A DNA stretch of 64,000 bases from Sphingomonas sp. 7/4-4. GTDB lineage: Bacteria > Pseudomonadota > Alphaproteobacteria > Sphingomonadales > Sphingomonadaceae. How positions within the stretch are numbered: position 1 is the stretch's first letter; each line of letters starts with the position of its first letter. The position numbers and the translations under genes are program-made. The DNA lies in the NCBI RefSeq assembly GCF_027941955.1, contig NZ_CP115960.1, forward strand, positions 1,612,001 to 1,676,000. The letters are read 5' to 3'. The notes beneath the pieces were generated by a model that did no database searches, was not told the DNA's origin, and saw nothing but the letters and a program-made list of their open reading frames with translations. Shown in pieces: positions 1 to 7,136 of this stretch.

Positions 1-1819
1 TCAGATAGAGATTGTCGTTGGTCAGGATGCGATCGCGCAGATCGAGCCAGAGCGTGCGCGCCTGCCCCGGCTTCACCGAGATCGAGACATCGATCATGTC
101 GCGGCCGGGCCAGATCGGATCCTTGACCCGGATGTTGAGCGCGATCCGGCCGGACGCGTCCGGCGTGGCCTTCAGCGCGGGGATATCGAGCGCGATGCCG
201 TCGAGCCCGTCATGGCTGTTTTCCCAGCCGTAATTCCATGCGCGGGCAATCGGCTTGCCGGGATCGGCGGACCCGAAGCCCGAGGGGATCAGGACATGGA
301 CGATCGGCGCCTCGCTGCCGCTGCGCACCGCGGCACCGGTGGCGGCGGCGCTGCCGGCAGCCGGGGCGGCGCTGCGCGCGCCGGCGGGGAGCGCGATCAC
401 GGTGGCGCGCTCGTCGGCGGGATAGCGGCCGGCGATGAAGCGATTGAGATCGCGCAGGCCAGCGAGATCGGCCGCGGCGCCGGCATCGACGGTGTAAGCC
501 AGCTTGTAGGTGCCCTTGGGCTCGGCGCCCTCGGTGATGTTATAGGCCCAGATTTCCTGAATCGGCTGTTCCTGCTCGCTGTTGGTGAAGCGCAGGACGC
601 CGCTGGTGCGGGAGGCGAGATCGTCGACGCTGCGGACGACGCCTTTCGGCCGCTTTGCCAACGAAGCGAAGCTGTCGCCATCGGCGCTCCATGCGAGGTC
701 GCCATAGGCCGCGCCGCGTATCTCGACTCGGTTGAACGCCTCGTTCGCGGGGATGCGGAGCGTGTAGGCCTTGCCGCCGTCGACATAGACGTTCCAGTCG
801 GGCAGGTCGAAATAGTCGCTGCGGCCGGGCAGCCGCGAGCGGTTATAGACGCCGGGCCAGGTCGTCTCGGCGATGCCGTCCACGCCCTTCCACATCCATT
901 CCTTGAGATCCTTCGCGTCGGCGAACTCGACCTTGCGGATGCTGGTGGCTTGCGCGGCGAGGAGCGGCGGCGCGCCGCGGGCCCAGCCGAAGCGATGGAG
1001 CCAGGCGGCGCGATCGAGCGGGGCCGGCGCCTTGGCGGCAGGCTCCGCACCGGCGGCAAGCTGCGCGACCGCATCGGCAGCGAGCAATTGGTCGTAGACG
1101 CGGACTTCGTCGAAATCGCTGCCGCGGGTGAAATTGTAGCGGCTCTGGACCTGGTGCGGCGAGAGCACGCGCGCGGCGAGGCCGAACTGGTCGAGCCCGG
1201 CATCGAGATCGGCGCGGGTCGTGTCTTTCGCGACGAGCTTGCCGTCGACGAACAGGCGCACGCCCTGTGTCTCGTCCCATCCGAACGCGATATGGTGCCA
1301 CGCGTCGGGTGCCGGAAGCGCGTCCATCCGCCACGAGACGCGGACGCGCGACAGGTTCGCATCGGTGACGAAGGCGTCGAAGCCGTGGCCGTTATAGTCG
1401 ATGCGCAGGAACGCCATGTCCCAGCTCGAATGATCGGCGAACCCGGCGCGGAAGATCACGAACGGTGCTTCGCCAAGCGGTTCGCGCGCGCGCCAGAAGA
1501 AGGACAAGGTGCCGCGCTGGGCGAGCATGTTGCCGGGCGCGGACCAGGCCAGATAGCCGTCGTCTGGCCAGCGCATCGCGGATCCGTGCGCGCCATCGGG
1601 CACGATCGCCATGCCGCTCTGGAAATTGGGCTGGGCGTCGCCCTTCGCGACTTCGGCGGCGAAGTCCTTGTCGCCGCTCGCGCGGAACAGGAGCTCCTGC
1701 GCCGAAGCGGGCGGCGTCAATGCCGTCGCGGCCGCGAGTGCCAGCAGCACGCGCGCGCGCGTTCCGATGCGAACCCGGGGATCGGCAGCCGCTATCGCCC
1801 CTGCCCGCGCCTCAACCAT
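1..1819 (-). CDS. LamG-domain exported protein, partial (C-terminus beyond window)
   Basis: An open minus-strand frame runs from an ATG at 1819 off the left edge, giving 606 visible residues. After a short N-terminal extension comes a signal-like hydrophobic stretch ending in 'TPPASAQE' (about residues 26-43). Residues about 55-230 look like a LamG/concanavalin A-like fold: 'GTLSFFWRAREP', 'WHHIAFGWDE', 'VRLFVDGKLV', 'FDEVRVYDQLLA'. The remaining roughly 370 residues look like beta-rich carbohydrate-binding material ('WKGVDGIAETTWPGVYNR', 'AFNRVEIRGAAYGDLAWS') and I recognise no catalytic motif there. It starts 28 bp after the stop of the hydratase gene and is probably cotranscribed with it from the operator-controlled promoter near 2680. 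Role inferred from context: binding or processing of plant cell-wall polysaccharide. The true C-terminus is not seen. Confidence 0.8.
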   Translation of the reverse strand, partial: MVEARAGAIAAADPRVRIGTRARVLLALAAATALTPPASAQELLFRASGDKDFAAEVAKGDAQPNFQSGMAIVPDGAHGSAMRWPDDGYLAWSAPGNMLAQRGTLSFFWRAREPLGEAPFVIFRAGFADHSSWDMAFLRIDYNGHGFDAFVTDANLSRVRVSWRMDALPAPDAWHHIAFGWDETQGVRLFVDGKLVAKDTTRADLDAGLDQFGLAARVLSPHQVQSRYNFTRGSDFDEVRVYDQLLAADAVAQLAAGAEPAAKAPAPLDRAAWLHRFGWARGAPPLLAAQATSIRKVEFADAKDLKEWMWKGVDGIAETTWPGVYNRSRLPGRSDYFDLPDWNVYVDGGKAYTLRIPANEAFNRVEIRGAAYGDLAWSADGDSFASLAKRPKGVVRSVDDLASRTSGVLRFTNSEQEQPIQEIWAYNITEGAEPKGTYKLAYTVDAGAAADLAGLRDLNRFIAGRYPADERATVIALPAGARSAAPAAGSAAATGAAVRSGSEAPIVHVLIPSGFGSADPGKPIARAWNYGWENSHDGLDGIALDIPALKATPDASGRIALNIRVKDPIWPGRDMIDVSISVKPGQARTLWLDLRDRILTNDNLYL

Positions 1820-1847
1820 GCTCTCTCCATTTTACGCTTCCGCCTTC

Positions 1848-2656
1848 TTACGAGGCGGTGATCGTGCACGTCACTTCGAAACCGTCGCCGAACCGGCATT
1901 CGACCCGGTCGCCCGGCTTGACCGGGTGGACGCCGGTGACCGCGCCGCTCGACACCCATTGCCCCGCCTGCAGCGCGATGCCGCGCGCGGCCATCAGCTC
2001 GAGCAGGAACCGCACCGCGCCTACGGGTCCGTCGAGCATCGTCTCGGCAGTGGCGGCGCCGATCCGCGTGCCGTTGATGTCGAGCGTGACCGGCCAGGCC
2101 TTGATGTTGGCGCCGCGCCAGTCCTTGATCTCGGGCCCGATGACGAGGCCGTTATTGTTGCCGTAATCGGAGATGGTCACGGTCGGGCCGTGATCGTTGA
2201 TCCCCGGAAAGGGCGAACTGGCGATCTCGATCCCGACATGGACCGCGTCGACCAGGTCGGCGGCCTCTTCCTCGGTGAAGCGGGTCTTGCCGGCGGGCGG
2301 CGCGGCGCGGAGGCGGAGCAGGAACTCGGCCTCGGCGGCGCCGAAACCCGCGCCGAAGATCGGCATCTCGAGGCCTGGCCGGGCATCGACGATGGTGTCG
2401 GTGAAGATCGGGCCGGCGAGCCGGTCGACGCCGCCCAGCGGCGGATTGATCCGGCCGACCTTCCAGCCGCCGATCGTGCGGCCGTCGAACGCGATGGCAT
2501 GATCCTGCACGGCATAGGCCTGGTCGAGCGCTTCGGGGATATCCCCGGGAAATCGGGCAGTCCGCGACTCTCGCGCCGCGCTTCGACGAACGTCTCGGCG
2601 ATCCGACGCGCTTCGTCGGCAAATTGTACGGATCCCACCAGGCCCCATCCTCTCAA
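1848..2656 (-). CDS. Fumarylacetoacetate hydrolase-fold / 2-keto-4-pentenoate hydratase-like protein (one frameshift)
   Basis: About 269 residues once one base is restored. The N-terminal part ('FADEARRIAETFVEARRES') is in one frame and the rest ('IPEALDQAYAVQDHAIAF', 'GGWKVGRINPPLGG', 'EAEFLLRL', 'DGPVGAVRFLLELM', 'PVKPGDRVECRFGDG') in another. The switch falls in the C4 run at 2543-2546; one more base there gives a continuous 'PDFPGDIPEALDQAY'. The family comprises metal-dependent hydratases and hydrolases of 2-keto acids, including 2-hydroxypenta-2,4-dienoate hydratase. The exact substrate is not known; its place beside uxaA and pectinases suggests a keto-acid from uronate breakdown (inference). 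An operator-like site lies 24-37 bp upstream. The start at 2656 is the first ATG in frame; a GTG six codons in (2638) is the main alternative. Downstream is the LamG gene. Confidence 0.75.
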
Positions 2657-2679
2657 CGCTCTGTTTGCGGTGGATTAAG

Positions 2680-2693
2680 GGAAACCGGTGTCA
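2680..2693 (-). promoter_or_regulatory. LacI-type operator, site 1 (hydratase/LamG promoter)
   Basis: Reads GGAAACCGGTGTCA on the plus strand, identical to the site at 10137-10150. It lies 24 bp upstream of the hydratase start. The core ACCGGTGTCA is shared by five intergenic sites in the pectin locus; the centre ACCGGT is palindromic with a CG at the middle, as in LacI-family operators. That the adjacent LacI-type regulator binds it is inferred. Confidence 0.75.
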
Positions 2694-2736
2694 TTGGCAA
2701 CGGGGAGTCATCCAAACTCTGGATTTTCCCCAATAT

Positions 2737-2819
2737 CGTCATCCCGGCGAAGGCCGGGATCCAGGGTCACGAGCGATGCGGCAGAGAAACCCTGGGCCCC
2801 GGCCTTCGCCGGGGTGACG
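2737..2819. repeat. Dispersed inverted-repeat element, copy 1
   Basis: An 83-bp element with long complementary arms, starting CGTCATCCCGGCGAAGGCCG and ending CCTTCGCCGGGGTGACG. The arms can fold into a long hairpin between the divergent promoter region and the uxaA 3' end. A second copy with nearly the same arms and a different centre is at 14467-14550. This matches the intergenic palindromes common in Sphingomonadales; it may also act as a terminator for uxaA, whose stop is immediately adjacent. Confidence 0.8.
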
Positions 2820-2821
2820 GG

Positions 2822-4303
2822 TTAGAGCGTGACGCCACGCTTCCAGAAGGCGATCTCGCGTTCGCCATTGCGCTCGGCGGCCGTTTCGGCGCCCGAGGCG
2901 ATGGCGACGATGCGGTCGATCAGTGCCTCCTCGGCCGCCTCGAATCCGTGGGTGAGCACCTGCCCCGCGTCGAAATCGATCCAGCCAGGTTTGCGGGCCG
3001 CGAGATCGCTGTTCGACGCGATCTTGACCGTCGGCACCGGGAAGCCGAGCGGCGTGCCGCGGCCGGTGGTGAACAGGATCACCGTGGCGCCCGCCGCGGC
3101 CAGCGCAGTGGAGGAGACGGCATCGTTGCCGGGAGCCTCGAGCAGGGTCAGGCCGGTGCGCTCGATGCGTTCCCCGTAACGCTTCACGTCGGTCAGCGTC
3201 GCATGGCCCGCTTTCTGAACGGCGCCCAGCGACTTCTCTTCCAGCGTGGTGATGCCGCCGGCCACATTGCCCGGGGACGGGTTTTCCGAAACCGGTTCGC
3301 CGTGGCTGAGGAAGTAGTTCTTGAAGTCGTTGACTACGTCCACGACGCCTTCGAACACCGCGCGGCTTTCGGCGCGGTCCATCAGCATCTGTTCGGCGCC
3401 GAATATCTCGGGAATCTCGGTGACAATCGCGCTGCCGCCCGCGGCAGTGACGACGTCGCTCATCCGGCCGACCAGCGGATTGGCGGTGAGGCCCGAAAAA
3501 CCGTCCGAGCCGCCGCACTTCACGCCGAGCACGAGCTTGTCGAGCCCGACCGGCTCGCGCTTCGTCTTCGCAGCCTCGGCGGCAAGCTCGGCGACTGCGG
3601 CGAGGCCGTCCTCGACCTCGTCGGTCGAATTCTGCGCGATCACGGTGCGGATGCGCGGCTTGTAGCTTTCGGGAACCTCCTCGAGCAGCCGCGAAAGCTG
3701 GTTCGATTCGCAGCCCAGCCCGATCAGCAGCACGCCGCCGGCATTGGGGTGCGCGGCAAGCGCGGCGAGCATGCGGCGCGTGGCGCTCAGATCGTCGCCG
3801 AGCTGCGAGCAGCCATAAGGATGCGCGAAGGCATGGACGCCGTCGACTTGCCCGGCATGGCGCCGCCCGGCCTCGGCAGCGATGCGCTCGGCGGTGCGGC
3901 CGACACAGCCCACGGTGGGGAGGATCCATATCTCGTTGCGAGTGCCGACGCGGCCGTCTTCGCGGACATAACCGAGGAAGGTCGGCCCGCCCGAAGTCGG
4001 CGCGCGTGGCTCGGCATGCGGATCGTAACGATAGTCCAGCGTGCCCGAGAGGCCGGTCGCGAGGTTGTGGCTATGGACATGGTCGCCCGCTACGATCGGT
4101 GCGGTGGCGCGGCCGATCGGAAAGCCGAACTTCACCACTTCCTCACCCGCGGCGATATCGCGCAGCGCGATCTTGTGGCCCTTGGGGATATCGGCCCGCG
4201 CGACGACCTGCGTCCCGCCGATTTCGACGGGCTCGCCCGCGGCCGCGGCCTCGAGCAGAGTCGCGACATGGTCGCTCGAATGGATCTTGAGGGCAGTGGT
4301 CAT
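2822..4303 (-). CDS. uxaA: Altronate dehydratase UxaA
   Basis: 493 residues, the usual length for a full UxaA with an N-terminal SAF domain (about residues 5-80, 'IPKGHKIALRDIAAGEEV') joined to the C-terminal dehydratase domain ('GYVREDGRVGTRNEIWILPT', 'HPYGCSQLGDD', 'GLGCESNQL', 'VLGVKCGGSDGFSG', 'FTTGRGTPLGFPVPTVKI'). It converts D-altronate to 2-keto-3-deoxy-gluconate, a step of the isomerase route for D-galacturonate. The cysteine and glycine-rich motifs of the family are all present and the frame is intact. It is transcribed away from the carboxylesterase gene, and the 175-bp gap between them carries an operator-like site at 4405-4418, so both are probably induced together by pectin breakdown products. 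uxaB and uxaC are not in the window. Confidence 0.93.
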   Translation of the reverse strand: MTTALKIHSSDHVATLLEAAAAGEPVEIGGTQVVARADIPKGHKIALRDIAAGEEVVKFGFPIGRATAPIVAGDHVHSHNLATGLSGTLDYRYDPHAEPRAPTSGGPTFLGYVREDGRVGTRNEIWILPTVGCVGRTAERIAAEAGRRHAGQVDGVHAFAHPYGCSQLGDDLSATRRMLAALAAHPNAGGVLLIGLGCESNQLSRLLEEVPESYKPRIRTVIAQNSTDEVEDGLAAVAELAAEAAKTKREPVGLDKLVLGVKCGGSDGFSGLTANPLVGRMSDVVTAAGGSAIVTEIPEIFGAEQMLMDRAESRAVFEGVVDVVNDFKNYFLSHGEPVSENPSPGNVAGGITTLEEKSLGAVQKAGHATLTDVKRYGERIERTGLTLLEAPGNDAVSSTALAAAGATVILFTTGRGTPLGFPVPTVKIASNSDLAARKPGWIDFDAGQVLTHGFEAAEEALIDRIVAIASGAETAAERNGEREIAFWKRGVTL

Positions 4304-4404
4304 GCGCGTTCCGGGGCGCCCGTGCGCCGCTGGCTATGTGGGTCCAAACGGCCCCCGACGCAACCATGTGGCGGCGTGCGGCGTGGCGCCGTTGCAAAGC
4401 CATC

Positions 4405-4418
4405 TGACACCGGTTACC
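4405..4418 (+). promoter_or_regulatory. LacI-type operator, site 2 (uxaA / esterase divergent promoter)
   Basis: TGACACCGGTTACC on the plus strand, which is GGTAACCGGTGTCA on the other strand. It lies 102 bp from the uxaA start and 61 bp from the esterase start, so one site could serve both divergent promoters. Same ten-base core as the other four sites. Confidence 0.75.
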
Positions 4419-4478
4419 CGACAAGGCAAGCAACCCGGCGCGCCACGCGGCGTGACTCGGCGCATTTGGGAGAGAGCG

Positions 4479-6032
4479 ATGATCGACCGGCGTACGCTGA
4501 TCGGCGGGGCTGCCGCCTCCGCAAGCCTGATCGCCGGCCGCGCCTGGGGGCAGACCGCGGGCCCCGTCCACACTGCCGCGGGTGCGTTCCAGGGAACAGT
4601 CGAGGATGGCGTCCGCGTGTTCCGCGGCATCCGCTACGGACGCGCCGAGCGGTTCCGCGCGCCGATCGCCGTTCCCGCCCCTGCCGAGGTCCAGCCCGCC
4701 ACCACCTTCGGCCCGGTCTCGCCGCAATCGGGCGCCCGCTATGGCCCCCAGTCCGAGGACTGCCTGTTCCTCAACATCTGGACCGCCGATACCCGCCCCG
4801 CCGCGCGCAAGCCGGTGATGCTCTACATCCATGGCGGCGCCTATTCGGGCGGCAGCGTCACCGATCCGCTCAACGACGGGCACGCGCTGGCGGCGCGCGG
4901 CGACGTGGTCGTGGTGACGGTCAATCACCGGCTCAACGCGTTCGGCTATCTCTATCTCGCGCGTCTCGACCCGCGCTTCCCCGACAGCGGCAATGCAGGC
5001 CAGCTCGACCTGATCCTCGCGCTCCGCTGGGTGCGCGACAATATCGCCGCGTTCGGAGGCGACCCCAATAAAGTGATGGTATTCGGCCAGTCGGGCGGCG
5101 GCGCCAAGATCGCGACGATGATGGGCATGCCCGCCGCCAGGGGCCTGTTCCACCGGGCGGCGACGATGAGCGGACAGCAAGTCACTGCCTCGGGCCCGCT
5201 CAACGCGACGGCACGGACGCGGGCATATCTCGGCAAGCTCGGCGTGAAGGAGAGCGATCTCGGCGCGCTGCTGGCGTTGCCGCAGGAGAAGTTGATCGAA
5301 GGGCTCTCGGCGACCGACCCGGTGCTCGGCGGCGGCGTCTATTTCGGGCCTGTGCTCGACATGAAATGGCTCACCCGCCACCCCTTCTGGCCCGACGCCA
5401 ATCCGCAGTCGCTCCACATCCCGATGATCCTCGGCAACACGCATGACGAGACGCGGGCCTTCATCGCGCCGGATTCGGCCAAGATGCGCGACTTGCGCTG
5501 GGACAATATCGCCGAGCGGATCGCGCCCGAGCTGCGCATCGACATCCTGCCCGAATGGGTCGTCGCCGAATATCGTGCACATTATCCGGGTTGGACGCCG
5601 GAGCAGGTCTTCTACGACGCGACCACTGCGGGACGAAGCTGGCGCGGACAGGTGATCGAGGCCGAGGAGCGGGCGAAGGCGGGCGCGCCGGGCTGGGTCT
5701 ACCAGCTCGATTTCGGCTCGCGCACCGATCCACGGCGCGGCGCCTTCCACTCGCTCGACATCGCGCTCGTCTTCGGCACGCCCGGCGCAGAGGGCTCCCA
5801 AACCGGCACCGGCGCCGATGCCCGCGCGGTCTCGAAGGCGATGCAGGACAGCTTCGTAGCCTTCACGCACGCCGGCGATCCCAATCATGGCGGGCTGCCG
5901 CGCTGGCCGCGCTACGGCCTCGACAAGCGTGCGACGATGGTCTTCGATGCGCGCAGCCGCATCGAGAACGACCCGCGCAAATGGCAGCGCGAGCTGTTCG
6001 CGCGCGTGCCCTATATCCAGCCCGGCACCTGA
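4479..6032 (+). CDS. Exported type-B carboxylesterase
   Basis: 517 residues from the ATG at 4479, preceded by the purine-rich GGGAGAGAG. A longer upstream reading in the same frame has no homology and is ignored. The N-terminus 'MIDRRTLIGGAAASASLIAG' is a TAT-like signal. The carboxylesterase type-B triad is visible: Ser205 in 'VFGQSGGGAK', Glu324 in 'NTHDETRAF' and His424 in 'AFHSLDIALVF', with the oxyanion 'YIHGGAYSGG' at about 116-125 and the family pattern 'EDCLFLNIW' at 93-101. It hydrolyses carboxylic esters in the periplasm; in this locus removal of methyl or acetyl groups from pectin oligomers is a reasonable inference but not shown. It lies 26 bp before a second exported esterase, forming a two-gene unit behind operator site 2. 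Confidence 0.88.
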   Translation: MIDRRTLIGGAAASASLIAGRAWGQTAGPVHTAAGAFQGTVEDGVRVFRGIRYGRAERFRAPIAVPAPAEVQPATTFGPVSPQSGARYGPQSEDCLFLNIWTADTRPAARKPVMLYIHGGAYSGGSVTDPLNDGHALAARGDVVVVTVNHRLNAFGYLYLARLDPRFPDSGNAGQLDLILALRWVRDNIAAFGGDPNKVMVFGQSGGGAKIATMMGMPAARGLFHRAATMSGQQVTASGPLNATARTRAYLGKLGVKESDLGALLALPQEKLIEGLSATDPVLGGGVYFGPVLDMKWLTRHPFWPDANPQSLHIPMILGNTHDETRAFIAPDSAKMRDLRWDNIAERIAPELRIDILPEWVVAEYRAHYPGWTPEQVFYDATTAGRSWRGQVIEAEERAKAGAPGWVYQLDFGSRTDPRRGAFHSLDIALVFGTPGAEGSQTGTGADARAVSKAMQDSFVAFTHAGDPNHGGLPRWPRYGLDKRATMVFDARSRIENDPRKWQRELFARVPYIQPGT

Positions 6033-6058
6033 AGCCGGGCGGCCTCAGGAGGTTGCCG

Positions 6059-7048
6059 ATGAAGCTCGATCGTCGTTCCGCGTTGCTCGCAGCCCTTGCC
6101 ACGCCGTTCGCGGCTAGCGCGCAGACCGCGTCGCCCAGAGGCGACAAGCCGCTACCGGCAGGGCTGGTCGACCCGGCCGAGACGATCGACCTCTGGCCCA
6201 AAGGCGCGCCGGGCAAGCCCGCGAAGCTGCCGGTCGAGAAGGTCGAGGAGCGCAGCACCGATGCGGCACTCACCGATCGTTCGGTGACCGGCGTGGCCAA
6301 TCCGCGGATGGCGGTGTTCCGGCCGCGCGTCGCCAACGGGGCCTCGGTGCTGATCACGCCGGGCGGCGGCTATGTCCGGATCGTGCTCGATCACGAGGGT
6401 TATGTGCTTGCGCGCTGGCTCGCGGCGCAGGGCTTCACGGCCTATGTGCTCTTCTATCGGCTGCCGGGCGACGGCTGGGCGGCGGGACCGGATGTGGCGC
6501 TGTCCGACGCGCAGCGCGCAATGCGACTGATCCGCGCGCGGGCGATCCGCGACGCGCTCGATCCCGAACGAGTCGCGGCGATCGGCTTCTCGGCGGGCGG
6601 GCACCTCTGCGCCGATCTGGCGACGCGGCACGCAGTGAAGACCTATGATCCGGTCGATGCGGCCGACAGGCTCGGCGCGCGGCCGTTCGTCGCGGCGCCG
6701 ATCTATCCGGTGATCTCGATGAGCGCGCCGACGGCACATATGGGATCGCGCAAGCAACTGGTCGGCGAGGATGCAAGCCCCGCGCTGGAGGCTGCGCATT
6801 CGCCGCACCTCAACGTGACCCAGGCGACTCCGCCCTGCTTCCTCGTCCACTCCGAGGACGATGGTACGGTGCCGGTGGAGAACAGCCTGTTGCTGCGCGC
6901 CGCGCTCAAGGCCGCAGGGGTGCCGGTGGAGACTCACCTCTTCACCCATGGCGGTCACGGCTATGGGATGACCAAGGCGCTGAGCAAACCCGCAGGCGTC
7001 TGGCCCGAACTGTTCCTCACCTGGGCCCGCAGCCAGGGCATGGCCTGA
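6059..7048 (+). CDS. Exported alpha/beta hydrolase, acetyl-xylan/pectin esterase-like
   Basis: 329 residues from the ATG at 6059, with a strong AGGAGG six bases upstream. Residues 1-22 ('MKLDRRSALLAALATPFAAS') are a signal peptide, possibly TAT-type. The nucleophile is Ser178 in 'AAIGFSAGGHL'. Family-typical features are 'LITPGGGYVRIVLDHEGY' near 98-115 as the oxyanion region, Asp in 'VHSEDDGTVPVENS' and a C-terminal His in 'FTHGGHGYG'. This pattern fits the BD-FAE/acetyl-xylan esterase group of alpha/beta hydrolases. It probably removes acetyl groups from plant polysaccharide; the target (pectin or xylan) cannot be told from sequence. It is the last gene of the esterase pair and ends at a strong hairpin at 7063-7092, shared in position with the convergent TonB receptor gene. 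Confidence 0.85.
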   Translation: MKLDRRSALLAALATPFAASAQTASPRGDKPLPAGLVDPAETIDLWPKGAPGKPAKLPVEKVEERSTDAALTDRSVTGVANPRMAVFRPRVANGASVLITPGGGYVRIVLDHEGYVLARWLAAQGFTAYVLFYRLPGDGWAAGPDVALSDAQRAMRLIRARAIRDALDPERVAAIGFSAGGHLCADLATRHAVKTYDPVDAADRLGARPFVAAPIYPVISMSAPTAHMGSRKQLVGEDASPALEAAHSPHLNVTQATPPCFLVHSEDDGTVPVENSLLLRAALKAAGVPVETHLFTHGGHGYGMTKALSKPAGVWPELFLTWARSQGMA

Positions 7049-7062
7049 GCTTCAACAAGGAA

Positions 7063-7092
7063 GAACGGCGCGGAAATGATTCCGCGCCGTTC
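7063..7092. terminator. Bidirectional hairpin between convergent genes
   Basis: Perfect 13-bp stem GAACGGCGCGGAA / TTCCGCGCCGTTC with loop ATGA. It sits 14 bp after the esterase stop and 44 bp from the end of the TonB receptor gene on the other strand. No long T tract follows, so efficiency is uncertain. Confidence 0.7.
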
Positions 7093-7136
7093 TCGTGACG
7101 AAGATTGCGCCGGCGGCGCGAGCCGCCGGCCGATGA

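Noticed and set aside
212..1861. Long plus-strand ORF of 549 codons
   Set aside because: Antisense shadow of the partial LamG gene; Ala/Gly/Arg-rich with no domain logic. High GC makes such shadows common here.
2624..5071. Plus-strand ORF of 815 codons
   Set aside because: Runs antisense through uxaA and then out of frame through the carboxylesterase; both of those have clear family motifs.
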